A DNA stretch of 64,000 bases from JBNPEO01 sp050490315. Its GTDB lineage: Bacteria > Actinomycetota > Actinomycetes > Actinomycetales > Micrococcaceae. How positions within the stretch are numbered: position 1 is the first letter of the stretch; every line of letters begins with the position of its first letter. Location of the stretch: NCBI RefSeq assembly GCF_050490315.1, contig NZ_JBNPEO010000010.1, forward strand, positions 1 through 64,000, given 5' to 3'. Positions 42,005 to 50,368 of this stretch are shown here, piece after piece. The position numbers and the translations under genes are program-made. Below the pieces are notes generated by a model. That model had not been told where the DNA came from. It was given only the letters and a program-made list of their open reading frames with translations, and did no database searches.

Positions 42005-43209
42005 GATCCGCTCCCTCCACTCGTGCATGATCCTGTTGGGGTGATGTCTCCGGCGGGGAGGTTCGCTGCCCCGTGTTCGGTGAGCCAGGCCGCGGGGTCG
42101 ATGTAGTCGCCGTTGGTGCCGCCGATACGGACCTCGAAATGCAGGTGCGGCCCCGTCGAATACCCCGACGAACCGACATCGGCGATGTGCTGCCCCGCCG
42201 TCACCCGATCACCAACGGAGACGTGGATGCCGTTCTCCCACGAGTGCGCATACGCCGTCGCCACCGTCTGCCCGTCGACGGTGTGCTCGATCACGACGAG
42301 ACCCCCGTAGCCGCCGGTGTATTCGGCGACGGTGACGATGCCGTCGGCGGCAGCAAGGATCGGGGTCCCGTCGGGGCCTGCGAAGTCGGTGCCGGTGTGG
42401 AGCTTGTATTCGCCCGTGATCGGGTGCTCGCGCATCCCGAACGGGCTGGTCATCACCCAGGTGCCCTCCGGCAGCGGGAACACGATCCGCGACGACTCAG
42501 CCACCGGGCCACCAACCGCACCACCCGAGCCCGAGTCGGCTGGTTGCGCGCTACTGCCACTGTTCACGGTGAGGGCTTGCAGGATGGCCTCGGCGACGGG
42601 TTCGTAGTTCTGATACCTGTCCGGGTACGCCGACACTTCGACGGCTTGGGCGACTTCGCCCTTATCCATCGACTCCCACCCCGGGATATCCAGCAGGCCC
42701 CTGGGGCTCGGATAGTTGGGTCCGGTGGGTCCGCCGAAGAACGCCCGCGCCTGGTAGGTCGGGTCCATGAGGTCAGCGACCGTGCCCCACCCGGACTGCG
42801 GACGCATCTGGAACAACCCCAGGGAGTCGTGGTCTCCGCCATCACCGTCGTTCGGGTAGTCAGCGGATTCGAGGTAGGTGCTGGTGTTGGAGAGCATGCG
42901 GAGGGTGGATTCGGTGAGGGCGGCCATGATCGCGATCTGCACCGCATCCCGATCCACACCCTCGATACTCGAGCCGGTGGTGATGATCGTGGCGGCATGG
43001 GTGAGCTGCTGCTTATTCAGCGTGAACGAGTACCCATCCGCCGTCGTCACCGCCAGGGAATCCGGGATCTCACCAACGGTCAGCCCGGTGGTGAGGCAGG
43101 TGGCGTTCGCGGTCTGTGCGGGGTTGATGAGCGCCCCGATGGACACGAGCAGGACGGCCGGGGCGAGGAAGATCAGAGCGATCCCTGCGAGAGCGAGCTT
43201 CTTGAACAC
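42001..43209 (-). CDS. cell-wall hydrolase: transglycosylase-like plus M23 endopeptidase
   Basis: Opens peptidoglycan for the transfer channel. An N-terminal membrane anchor (about residues 3-28) is followed by a lysozyme/transglycosylase-like region, with a likely catalytic Glu in AALTESTLRML and the motif DSLGLFQMRPQSGWG. A Gly/Ser linker then leads to an M23 (LytM) domain with His in LHTGTDF and the HxH metal motif GPHLHFEV. Two cutting activities in one protein match the VirB1-like hydrolases of Gram-positive elements. The start is GTG 43209 with only a weak ribosome site. Confidence 0.88.
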   Translation of the reverse strand: MFKKLALAGIALIFLAPAVLLVSIGALINPAQTANATCLTTGLTVGEIPDSLAVTTADGYSFTLNKQQLTHAATIITTGSSIEGVDRDAVQIAIMAALTESTLRMLSNTSTYLESADYPNDGDGGDHDSLGLFQMRPQSGWGTVADLMDPTYQARAFFGGPTGPNYPSPRGLLDIPGWESMDKGEVAQAVEVSAYPDRYQNYEPVAEAILQALTVNSGSSAQPADSGSGGAVGGPVAESSRIVFPLPEGTWVMTSPFGMREHPITGEYKLHTGTDFAGPDGTPILAAADGIVTVAEYTGGYGGLVVIEHTVDGQTVATAYAHSWENGIHVSVGDRVTAGQHIADVGSSGYSTGPHLHFEVRIGGTNGDYIDPAAWLTEHGAANLPAGDITPTGSCTSGGSGS

Positions 43210-43223
43210 GACGCACCCGCTGC

Positions 43224-43910
43224 TTACTTGAGGGGGTTGTCGAGCTGCGAGAGCCGCAACAGGTGGCAGGTGTCGTAGGTGGGTGCGCAGACGATGAACA
43301 CCGTGAACGCCACCGCATGCTCCGACGTGGCCGGTGCTCCGTTCCATTCACCCGACCGGTGACGGGTGCCCTCGATCGTGTAGGCGATGGTGCCGTCTGC
43401 GAGCTGCCCCGGCTGCGCCTGCGCCACCGCCGTCTCCCACGACTCCGGGACGTAGATGCTGTCGATGGTGAGGGTCTGGGCGGTGACGTACTTGCGCAGC
43501 TCGATCCACGAATCCCGCGTCGGCAGATACGCCGCCACATCCGACGCAAGACCCGCCTGCTCCTCACCAGACGGATCGCCAACATCGAGGATCACGCTCG
43601 TGTAGTCCAGCGGCATGAATCCGCTGCCGGTATCCCAAGTGAACAGTGCTTCGGCGACGTTGCGGGCGAAGGTCTCCGGGTCCGCCGACCGAGGCACGGC
43701 CGGGAGTCGTGGCATTGCTGTCGGCTTCGGCGTAGACGGTGATGTCGTTGCCGGTTCCGACGCAGATGGTTCGCTGGTCGTGGTGTCGCGGGGGCCGGTG
43801 ATGAGGCCGTAGATCCCGACTCCGGCGAGGATCAGGAACACTACTCCGGCGGCGATGGTGGCGACGAGGCGGCGCTTGAATCCTGGACGGCTGCTATCGA
43901 AGAAAGTCAT
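43224..43910 (-). CDS. VirB8/TcpC-like membrane protein
   Basis: A 228-residue bitopic protein. A short cytoplasmic tail and one membrane helix (about 15-38, LVATIAAGVVFLILAGVGIYGLI) are followed by a Thr/Ser/Pro linker and an NTF2-like outer domain of about 150 residues (DPETFARNVAEALFTWDTGSGF, VTIDS-type strands). This is the plan of the assembly-scaffold proteins VirB8/TcpC. A cysteine pair near the C-terminus (VCAPTYDTCHLL) may be disulfide-bonded. The ATG at 43910 follows a GCGCACCTG variant of the leader motif in its 42-base upstream gap. Confidence 0.75.
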   Translation of the reverse strand: MTFFDSSRPGFKRRLVATIAAGVVFLILAGVGIYGLITGPRDTTTSEPSASEPATTSPSTPKPTAMPRLPAVPRSADPETFARNVAEALFTWDTGSGFMPLDYTSVILDVGDPSGEEQAGLASDVAAYLPTRDSWIELRKYVTAQTLTIDSIYVPESWETAVAQAQPGQLADGTIAYTIEGTRHRSGEWNGAPATSEHAVAFTVFIVCAPTYDTCHLLRLSQLDNPLK

Positions 43911-43952
43911 GCCCCACAGGTGCGCCCGGCACCGCAGCCACGAGCTGAGCGG

Positions 43953-44972
43953 TCAGAGAGCGCGAAGCAGCGGGGCTTCCACGTCATCGGCATCAGCGCT
44001 CGCGTCGCTCTGGGCGCGGGCGGTGCGGAGCCTGGCAGCGAAGGCGACGGTGCCCTCGACAGTCGCGTAGAAAGAGTCTGCCTGCTCGGCGGTGAGTTCG
44101 ATGGCGATCTGGTGGAGGTCGTAGCGTTCCCACCAGTCGATCAACTCGCCCCAGGTCAACACGAACGCCCGCACCGGGAACCGCACGATCTCCCCGACAG
44201 GCGCGGGCGACGGCTTGCGCGGCTTGTTCTTCTTCTTGGCGGCCTTGTTCTCGGCGTGGACACGCGCCAAGGTCTCGGCCGCGATCTGATGCAGATCCTC
44301 CACCGGCTGCCCTTCGGCCAGGTCGCGGATGCGGGCGTAGGCGGGGTTGACCGGGGCTCCAGCCTTCACCGCATCCAGTTCCTGCTGCGCCTGGGCACGG
44401 AGATCATCGGGCCGGGCAGGATCGGCGGCGATCTTTTCGAGGTAGCTGACCTGTTCGAGCTTGGAGTAGGAAGCAGTGCCGGTGACCATCTGTGCGGCCT
44501 GTCGGCGGGCATCTCCGGTCGGGGTGGTCAACGGCTCCGCCGAATCGGCGGAGCCGTTCCACCGGGGCTGATGCTCGGCCGTGAACTGGTTCGCCGCCTC
44601 ACGACGCGCCGCATCCTCCGCCATCAAGACCTTCAACTCCCGATACAACGCAGCGGCCTCGACAGAGTTCAGGGGCTTGTGGAGCACGTTGTCGTCCTGC
44701 TCCGCGAGGAGCTTTCCGAGTCGGTCGGAGATCCCCGACCGCACCCACACGTTGATCGTCTTCTTTCCCAACAACTTCACCGCCGCGAGCCGCCGCGCCC
44801 CGCAGACCAGGGAGCCGTCGGGGGCAATCGTGATCGGCTGAAGTAGACCGACCCTCTTGATGGAGGCGGCGAGGGTGTCGATGTCGCCGAGTTCTTTGCG
44901 GTGCCGGGCGCCGACGGTGATGGCGGGCACAGACCACTCGACCTGCACCCCGGTTTCGATGTCGCCGCTCAT
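43953..44972 (-). CDS. ParB/RepB-like partition protein
   Basis: A 339-residue DNA-binding protein. The N-terminal CTP-binding ParB domain is recognised by VPAITVGARHRKELGDIDTLAASIKRVGLLQPI and GSLVCGARRLAAVKLLG (the GxxR box). The central region (LNSVEAAALYRELKVLMAEDAARR) precedes a long, Lys-rich linker. No parA gene is adjacent, so it may act alone as a regulator or serve the excised circle. It overlaps the upstream gene by 4 bases. Confidence 0.85.
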   Translation of the reverse strand: MSGDIETGVQVEWSVPAITVGARHRKELGDIDTLAASIKRVGLLQPITIAPDGSLVCGARRLAAVKLLGKKTINVWVRSGISDRLGKLLAEQDDNVLHKPLNSVEAAALYRELKVLMAEDAARREAANQFTAEHQPRWNGSADSAEPLTTPTGDARRQAAQMVTGTASYSKLEQVSYLEKIAADPARPDDLRAQAQQELDAVKAGAPVNPAYARIRDLAEGQPVEDLHQIAAETLARVHAENKAAKKKNKPRKPSPAPVGEIVRFPVRAFVLTWGELIDWWERYDLHQIAIELTAEQADSFYATVEGTVAFAARLRTARAQSDASADADDVEAPLLRAL

Positions 44973-45826
44973 CGGTCCTCCTCGATCCTGGCGGCAGCCA
45001 GGGAGAGGGCGAGCATGAGGTCGTCATCCCGCAGCAGGAGCCGCATGGGCTCCTCCATCGCCAACCGCAACAGAATCCCGCGCCCCGCACTCGTCGTCGC
45101 AAGCGCCGGGTCAGGGTGACCGAGCAACGCGCGAATGAGGGTGTGCCAGCAGGGTGCGGGGATGTCGAGGAGGGAGCGGGCGACCTTATCGCGTCGCAGC
45201 CCCTCATAGGCCGACTGGCGGGTGCCTGCGCGCATGACTGCGCCGCAGACGTGTTCGACACCGGCGCGGGCGACGTCGGCCGGCCACTTCGCGAACACGA
45301 GCACCCCAATCGCATCCTCCACCGTCGAATGCGCAGACCCGAGCCCACCATCCTGCTCAGCAACGCCCTGCTCCGTGTTGGGGTTGTCGGTGATGCGGAA
45401 CGCCGGGTGGTAGTCGGCCAGCGGGTTCTCCCTGTCGCTGAAGCGTTCGGGGTCGTGGAAGGCGGAGATGTGGGGGCGGCGGGCTTGGTGGACGGAGCAG
45501 AGGAGGCCTTGGGCGCGTTCCTCGAAGATGCAGGTAATCCGCACCGCATGCGTCACCACCGCCCACGGATCAACCGCCGACCGTGCTGACTTGGTGCGCA
45601 TGACATCGAACGCGGCAGATGCTGCCTCCCACGGATCGAGGCCATGCTTGACGGCGAGGGGCGCGTATTTCTCGCAGGCATACGCCATGAGGTCCGCGGC
45701 GACCGGATCATGTTTCCAGGCGCCGGGGCCGCCGTCGTGGAGGCGGTGCAGCAGAGCGCGTAGGCCTTCGCTGCTTTGGTAGTCCTCCGGGCCGTCCGGG
45801 GTTGCGGTCATCGTCCTGTTCGTCAT
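44969..45826 (-). CDS. transfer-operon protein of unknown function
   Basis: A 285-residue soluble, helical protein. The segment VAADLMAYACEKYAPLAVKHGLDPWEAASAAFDVMRT followed by WAVVTHAVRITCIFEERAQGLLCS resembles the region 2-like helices of sigma-type proteins found in related elements, but no clear DNA-binding motif is present. It lies upstream of parB and overlaps it by 4 bases. GAGGAGGTG precedes the ATG and lies in the small leader hairpin at 45827-45860. Confidence 0.62.
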   Translation of the reverse strand: MTNRTMTATPDGPEDYQSSEGLRALLHRLHDGGPGAWKHDPVAADLMAYACEKYAPLAVKHGLDPWEAASAAFDVMRTKSARSAVDPWAVVTHAVRITCIFEERAQGLLCSVHQARRPHISAFHDPERFSDRENPLADYHPAFRITDNPNTEQGVAEQDGGLGSAHSTVEDAIGVLVFAKWPADVARAGVEHVCGAVMRAGTRQSAYEGLRRDKVARSLLDIPAPCWHTLIRALLGHPDPALATTSAGRGILLRLAMEEPMRLLLRDDDLMLALSLAAARIEEDR

Positions 45827-45860
45827 GGTCGGACACCTCCTCGACCAAAACCAGGTGCAC
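45827..45860 (-). promoter_or_regulatory. GTGCACCTG leader with two alternative hairpins
   Basis: On the minus strand GTGCACCTG (45860-45852) can pair its CACCT with AGGTG of the ribosome site (45834-45838). Alternatively GGTCG (45846-45842) can pair with CGACC (45831-45827), leaving GGAGG in a loop. The two folds exclude each other, which would allow a switch. Confidence 0.55.
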
Positions 45861-45917
45861 TACCCGCCCACGGCAGGGCTGCCGTCGTGAGTTGCGTGTT
45901 CATGACATCTCACCGGC

Positions 45918-46265
45918 CTAGCTTTTCCCGACCGCACCACGAGTCACCGGCTCACGCGAACCAGTGCGGCGACCGAACGCCGACAGGGGCGGCAACTGCT
46001 TCGCCCGGTCCGCCAGCGCCTTCGCACCCGTTGCGATGCCGGTGCGGGTGCGGCGGGACAGTTCGGCTTGGAAGTCGATCCCGCGCCCCGCCACCACAGC
46101 GGAGTGCCGGGCCATGAGATCGGTGGGGCGCACCCAATCCACGCCGCGCGCCCTTGTCTTGTCGGTGGCGAGTTCGGCGGTCTGCTGTCGGGTCTTCTCG
46201 GCCTCGATCGCATCCGGCGTCATGTCCTCGACAGGCTTCTTGTCGAGTTCGTTCTGCTTGTTCAT
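45918..46265 (-). CDS. small hypothetical protein of the element
   Basis: A 115-residue polar protein. A charged N-terminal helix (NELDKKPVEDMTPDAIEAEKTRQQTAELATDKTRARG) is followed by a basic, less ordered C-terminus (RTRTGIATGAKALADRAKQL). No recognised domain. It overlaps the DUF2637 gene stop by 4 bases. A 91-base gap follows, holding the leader hairpin before the next gene. Confidence 0.62.
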   Translation of the reverse strand: MNKQNELDKKPVEDMTPDAIEAEKTRQQTAELATDKTRARGVDWVRPTDLMARHSAVVAGRGIDFQAELSRRTRTGIATGAKALADRAKQLPPLSAFGRRTGSREPVTRGAVGKS

Positions 46266-46960
46266 GGGGTTCTCTCTTCCTCCACCTCAGCGGGCGGATC
46301 ATCGGTTTCTTGTTTTGGTTCTGGGGTAGGGAGCCATCGGCCCACCGTTGAGGGATGCACGCCGAGTTCGCGGGCGATCTTCTTGTTCGACCAGCCCTCA
46401 GCGCGTAGCTCAGCCGCCTGCTCCCGCCGGTCGCCGCCGTCATCGGGCGCAGCGGACTCGACAGTGGGCAACTTTTTGATGGGCGTGGAGGCGACGGGTG
46501 CGACGAGATCGAGTGGCACAGGGCTCTCCGGGACTGGCGGCTCCGTGTTGGTGGTGCTGCGGGTGAGGATCACTGTGAGATGCGTAATCGCCAGCAACAC
46601 CACGGGCGGCACCGCAGCAACCGCTGCCGCCAACACCGCGGGTACGTCGGTGTCGGCGGTGAGGACGGCGTGGATCGCGTTCGCGGTCACCGAGACCGCA
46701 GCCCCACTCATGAGCAGCACCCACGGATACCACGCGGCACGCTGCCCAGCCAGAGCAACGACCGCGACGGTGGCGACGACGATGATGCCGTCCACGATCA
46801 ATGGCCACGCCCACGCCTGCCTCGCGCTGATCCCAGACCGCCGAGCCAGATCAGCCAGCGCCGTGAAGGAGAGCCAGAACGCACCCAACGCGATCAGCAC
46901 CGTTCCGGCAATCGCCGTGACGACAGCGAGCCGCACACTCCGCGTCTGCCCGTTCATCAC
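46262..46960 (-). CDS. DUF2637 (SpdB-like) membrane protein with C-terminal HTH
   Basis: A 232-residue protein. Four membrane helices (about residues 7-120) form the DUF2637 unit seen in Streptomyces plasmid-spread proteins. The C-terminal cytoplasmic tail ends in a helix-turn-helix (RAEGWSNKKIARELGVHPSTVGRWL), which could bind DNA near the membrane. It overlaps the prim-pol gene by 4 bases. A role in movement of DNA between cells or along hyphae is known for relatives and is inferred here. Confidence 0.82.
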   Translation of the reverse strand: MMNGQTRSVRLAVVTAIAGTVLIALGAFWLSFTALADLARRSGISARQAWAWPLIVDGIIVVATVAVVALAGQRAAWYPWVLLMSGAAVSVTANAIHAVLTADTDVPAVLAAAVAAVPPVVLLAITHLTVILTRSTTNTEPPVPESPVPLDLVAPVASTPIKKLPTVESAAPDDGGDRREQAAELRAEGWSNKKIARELGVHPSTVGRWLPTPEPKQETDDPPAEVEEERTP

Positions 46961-47856
46961 AGCCCCCGTCCCGTGGCGGCTGGGGCGCGTGTTCTTGGGG
47001 AGTCAGTGAAAGGGCGTGCACTACTCGCAGGTGCCGGGTTGGTGGTGCGGTAGGCGGAGCGGATCGTTGCTGACACCTCCCGTGTACTGAGGCCGATGTG
47101 CTCGGCCGCCGGCCCGAGCGCGGCGAAGGTTTCAGCGGGTCCGGTGCCTGCTTCCGCCAACCGGCAGGCGGCCCAGAACAGGCCCCGGTTCCGCTCACCC
47201 TCACCCAGACCTGCGACCCAACGGCCGAGCCGATCCGCATCCAAACCCCGCACCGGCACCGGCCGAGACGGTATCGGCGGGCGCGGGTCCAGGAACTCCC
47301 GCAACCGAGCAGCATCCACCGGCCGCGCATCGACAACACCAGTAGCGCGCAGTTCGTAGACCCCGGTACTGCCATCCGGCCGTGTGATGCGCGAGGGTGA
47401 AGCGATGATGTAGCCACCAGCACCCCGGAAGTCGATATGAGCACGCGGAACCTGCCACGACGACTGCCCATCCTCCGGGGCGGCCGGGAAGTAGATGTGC
47501 AAGCCACCCGACGGGGACCGCACGAGCCCCGCCCAGGCAGGGGCAATAAGCCCCGCACGACGAGCACGCTGCAATGCCGGGAACCCCGACTCCTCGCCGT
47601 GGATATCCACATCAACGACATCAACCCCCGAGGCCGGACCTGTCGGGATGCCAATGTTCGCTGCAGGCCACCGCCCCCACCAGGCGCTGATCTGATCGGG
47701 GTCGGTCGAAGCATCGCGGAAGCCATGCGCGGTCAGTGGCCGTTTCTCACCCGGCACGCACGGGAAGATCGGCACCCCAGCCGTGACGAATGCGACGGCG
47801 GCATCCGGCAGGGTGAGGCGGCTGGTGTGGGCGAGGAGATCGCTGATCGACGGCAT
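46957..47856 (-). CDS. bifunctional DNA primase/polymerase (prim-pol)
   Basis: N-terminal prim-pol of actinobacterial element type, likely priming complementary-strand synthesis after transfer. Motifs: FVTAGVPIFPCVPGEKRPLTAHGFRDASTDPDQISAWW, the metal-binding region VDVVDVDIHGEESG, GGLHIYFPA and ARVGLG-type C-terminal helices. At 299 residues there is no attached helicase domain. It is separated by one base from the ArdC-like gene upstream and overlaps the next gene. Confidence 0.9.
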   Translation of the reverse strand: MPSISDLLAHTSRLTLPDAAVAFVTAGVPIFPCVPGEKRPLTAHGFRDASTDPDQISAWWGRWPAANIGIPTGPASGVDVVDVDIHGEESGFPALQRARRAGLIAPAWAGLVRSPSGGLHIYFPAAPEDGQSSWQVPRAHIDFRGAGGYIIASPSRITRPDGSTGVYELRATGVVDARPVDAARLREFLDPRPPIPSRPVPVRGLDADRLGRWVAGLGEGERNRGLFWAACRLAEAGTGPAETFAALGPAAEHIGLSTREVSATIRSAYRTTNPAPASSARPFTDSPRTRAPAATGRGL

Positions 47857-47857
47857 C

Positions 47858-48940
47858 TCACAGCCCCCTCACGACCCCAGAAGGCCGAGACGCCGATGCC
47901 GTCGTAGGAACCGGCGACGATGCGACCGTGCGCTGCGGTTGCTCTTGCTTCGGGGCCTCACGCTCCAGACCCGGTGGGGTGCCGTCGGCGACCATTACGG
48001 TGTCGAGCTGTTCGAGAATCCCCAGCGCCGCTTTCCGCACTCGCTCACCGGTCGCCTTGACGGCCTCGACCGGCTCCTTCCCATCCACGCGCGCAGCCCA
48101 CGTTGAGACGTACGGGATCGTGTAATCGGAGGTGTCCATCCCATGGGCGGCACCGACCATGAGAGCGACGGATTCGGCCTCGACCTCGCCGATCCCGCGA
48201 TGATGCTGCGCATCCTCGTTGTCCGGGTCATGCAGCAGCACATGACCGAGCTCGTGCGCGAGGGTCTTGACCTGGGCTGCGTGGTCCATGTTCTCCCGCA
48301 CCGCCACCGTCCGCGCCGACCAATCCGTCATCCCATTGGCGCCGTGGATCATGCCCTCATGCGGCACACGGAGAACCGTGAATCCCGCAGCCCCGACCTG
48401 TGCGGTGAGTCCGTCCCACAGCCCGGCGGGGGCTTCGCCTTCGAGGAGCTTCGGGGAGGGTGGTTCGGGGATCGGGTCACCGTCGGTCTGCGAGGCATCC
48501 CACACATAGGCGGGGCGGGCGGCGATCATCCGCGACCGCAGCACCTCACCGGGCCTTGGCTTTTCGCCGCGTTCCAGCCGCCGCCACGAATCGCTATCGG
48601 TCGGGTTCGAGGAGGCGAAGCGTCCGGTGACGGGGGCGAAGATCTGCAGCCCCGGCTGACCCTTCTGGACCTGTCGGCCGAGTTGCTGCCACTCCCGATA
48701 CCCCGCCACGAACGATGGGAACGGCTCAGACACTCGGCCCGCCGAGTAGTTGGCCTCGTGCTGTACCCAGATCAGCAACGTGTTGTTGAACGAACGCGAC
48801 CGGAACCGCGCCGCGAACGACAACGCCCGCGCCCAGTCGTCACCAGAAACCAGCGTCTCGACCGCGCCGGTCAAGCGCTCGTGAAGTTCGTCGAGCTTCG
48901 CATCCCGCGCGGCTCGGGCTTCCTCTTTCGTCGCCATCAT
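47858..48940 (-). CDS. ArdC-like antirestriction protein with zincin metalloprotease domain
   Basis: A 361-residue protein. The N-terminal part (LTGAVETLVSGDDWARALSFAARFRSRSFNNTLLIWVQ) is the ArdC single-stranded-DNA-binding domain. The C-terminal half has a zinc-peptidase motif, LAHELGHVLLH, with a downstream Glu in GEVEAESVALMVG. ArdC proteins protect incoming DNA from restriction. ATG 48940 or 48937 can start it; GGAGGAGG lies 5 to 8 bases upstream. It is the first gene of the minus-strand transfer operon. Confidence 0.87.
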   Translation of the reverse strand: MMATKEEARAARDAKLDELHERLTGAVETLVSGDDWARALSFAARFRSRSFNNTLLIWVQHEANYSAGRVSEPFPSFVAGYREWQQLGRQVQKGQPGLQIFAPVTGRFASSNPTDSDSWRRLERGEKPRPGEVLRSRMIAARPAYVWDASQTDGDPIPEPPSPKLLEGEAPAGLWDGLTAQVGAAGFTVLRVPHEGMIHGANGMTDWSARTVAVRENMDHAAQVKTLAHELGHVLLHDPDNEDAQHHRGIGEVEAESVALMVGAAHGMDTSDYTIPYVSTWAARVDGKEPVEAVKATGERVRKAALGILEQLDTVMVADGTPPGLEREAPKQEQPQRTVASSPVPTTASASRPSGVVRGL

Positions 48941-49212
48941 CGGACCTCCTCCCGGCGAGGCCCACGACATGACAGCCGCGAGCCCTTGCGACCATGAGGT
49001 ACGCGCCGGGGTGTTCAGGAGGCCCGAGAGGAACGAGTGAGTACGAGACCGCCAGGGATCTGCCCAGACCCGACGAGTCCGATCCGGTCTATCTCCTGGC
49101 TCGCAGCGATGTCGAGCCTTTGAGGGCTGTCCGGGTCGCTTGACGAGTAACGCGATTCATACGACGAGTTCGAGAGGGCGCCACCCGCCGACGAGCGCGC
49201 GGGAACTCGTCG
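48941..49212. other. 272-base intergenic region with repeated GACGAGT sites
   Basis: No gene. (C/T)GACGAGT occurs at 49071, 49141 and 49162, and CGACGAGC at 49189. The last also forms a 7-base hairpin with CTCGTCG at 49206-49212, next to the AraC-type gene's stop. It lies upstream of the transfer operon and at its border with cargo. Iteron, regulator sites or part of an origin are possible. Confidence 0.5.
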
Positions 49213-50181
49213 CTACGCAGTTTCGCTGCCGGTCGTGGGTAGGCAATGCCGGTAGCGGGTCGGCGTTACGCCGAATCGTCGTGAGAACCATGCTGAGGCG
49301 ACGCGCGGATCGGCCCAGCCGACCGCTTGTGCCGCTTGATGGACTGATAGATCAGTCTCATCAATTAGGCGGCTGAACTCGGTCAAGCGAACTTCGGTAA
49401 GAAATCGCATTGGGCTGGCCCCCATGTGCGTCGAGAACAGCCGTGTTAAGTGCGTGCGAGACAGCGCGAGTTCTTGGGCCAGCGAAGCAACAGTCCACGG
49501 CTCGCCCATGCGCTCCCGCAGCAGCCGCGCAGCCCGCCCGACGTGCCCAATCATTGCCGGATCTGTCTGCCGCCCCGAAGACGGCACTTGATTCCGGGTG
49601 GGCACGTGGAGAGAGCGACTGTCTTCAGTAAGGAAGACCGGTGCGACTGTGCCAACCCACCTCGCGAGAAGCTCGACTGTGCGAATCGATATCTCTTCGG
49701 GCGATGAACACGTATCTGGAAGCACACTTAGCTGTCGCCAGATCGGTTCCAGCCGCCGAAAGGACTCGATTCCTGGGGTAAGCACCAGGGAGTTACCGTC
49801 CCAGTCATCAGGATGCACGCCTCGACGAACGTGCTGCCGCGGCCGCAAGAGCCAGCGCATCTGCGCCCTAATGAAGGGTTCGTCCGCATAGATCACCCAC
49901 AGCCGTGATGGCGATAGCGGCAACAGTTGGTGCCGCCTGTGTGAGCCGAGCGCTACCGCTGACCCGGGTGCCAAGCGCTGTATCGCCATATCCGTACAAA
50001 GATCGATGTTTCCGGACAGTACGTGGATGAGCGTGACGACCGGAAACGTCAACTCCTGCGTCGGGACGCAGCGCAGTATCTCGATCGCTGACATGAGCCC
50101 GAACTGTTCTCCGGGCGACGCGTCTATCGCACGGTCGCCCGCCTCACGAAGTCTGCTCTCGCCGGCCGGTTCGGCGGACAC
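49213..50181 (-). CDS. AraC-family transcriptional regulator
   Basis: A 322-residue regulator. An N-terminal cupin-like sensor (LIHVLSGNIDLCTDMAIQRLAPGSAVAL) precedes the double helix-turn-helix at the C-terminus: MGEPWTVASLAQELALSRTHLTRLFSTHMGASPMRFLTEVRL and ADPRVASAWFSRRFGVTPTRYR. The ligand is unknown. It is transcribed in the same direction as the MFS gene upstream, with 187 bases between them, and is the nearest candidate regulator of the cargo genes. Confidence 0.9.
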   Translation of the reverse strand: MSAEPAGESRLREAGDRAIDASPGEQFGLMSAIEILRCVPTQELTFPVVTLIHVLSGNIDLCTDMAIQRLAPGSAVALGSHRRHQLLPLSPSRLWVIYADEPFIRAQMRWLLRPRQHVRRGVHPDDWDGNSLVLTPGIESFRRLEPIWRQLSVLPDTCSSPEEISIRTVELLARWVGTVAPVFLTEDSRSLHVPTRNQVPSSGRQTDPAMIGHVGRAARLLRERMGEPWTVASLAQELALSRTHLTRLFSTHMGASPMRFLTEVRLTEFSRLIDETDLSVHQAAQAVGWADPRVASAWFSRRFGVTPTRYRHCLPTTGSETA

Positions 50182-50368
50182 GTCCCATCCGCTTCCTCAG
50201 CCCAATTGGTGGCGTGGGCTGGCCGGACTCGTTGTAACAGCAAGAAGGAGACTGCGCGTATGTCCATGATTCGACGACCGAGAGGCTGCCGGTTCAAAGA
50301 GCAGGTCGATGCGCGAGCAAAGGTGATACCGGCCTACTCGACGTCGAACAGATATGGTGTTGTCGCCA

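Noticed and set aside
46990..47030. Another GTGCAC plus GCACCTG cluster
   Set aside because: It lies inside the prim-pol coding sequence in reversed order and does not form the hairpin seen in the gaps.
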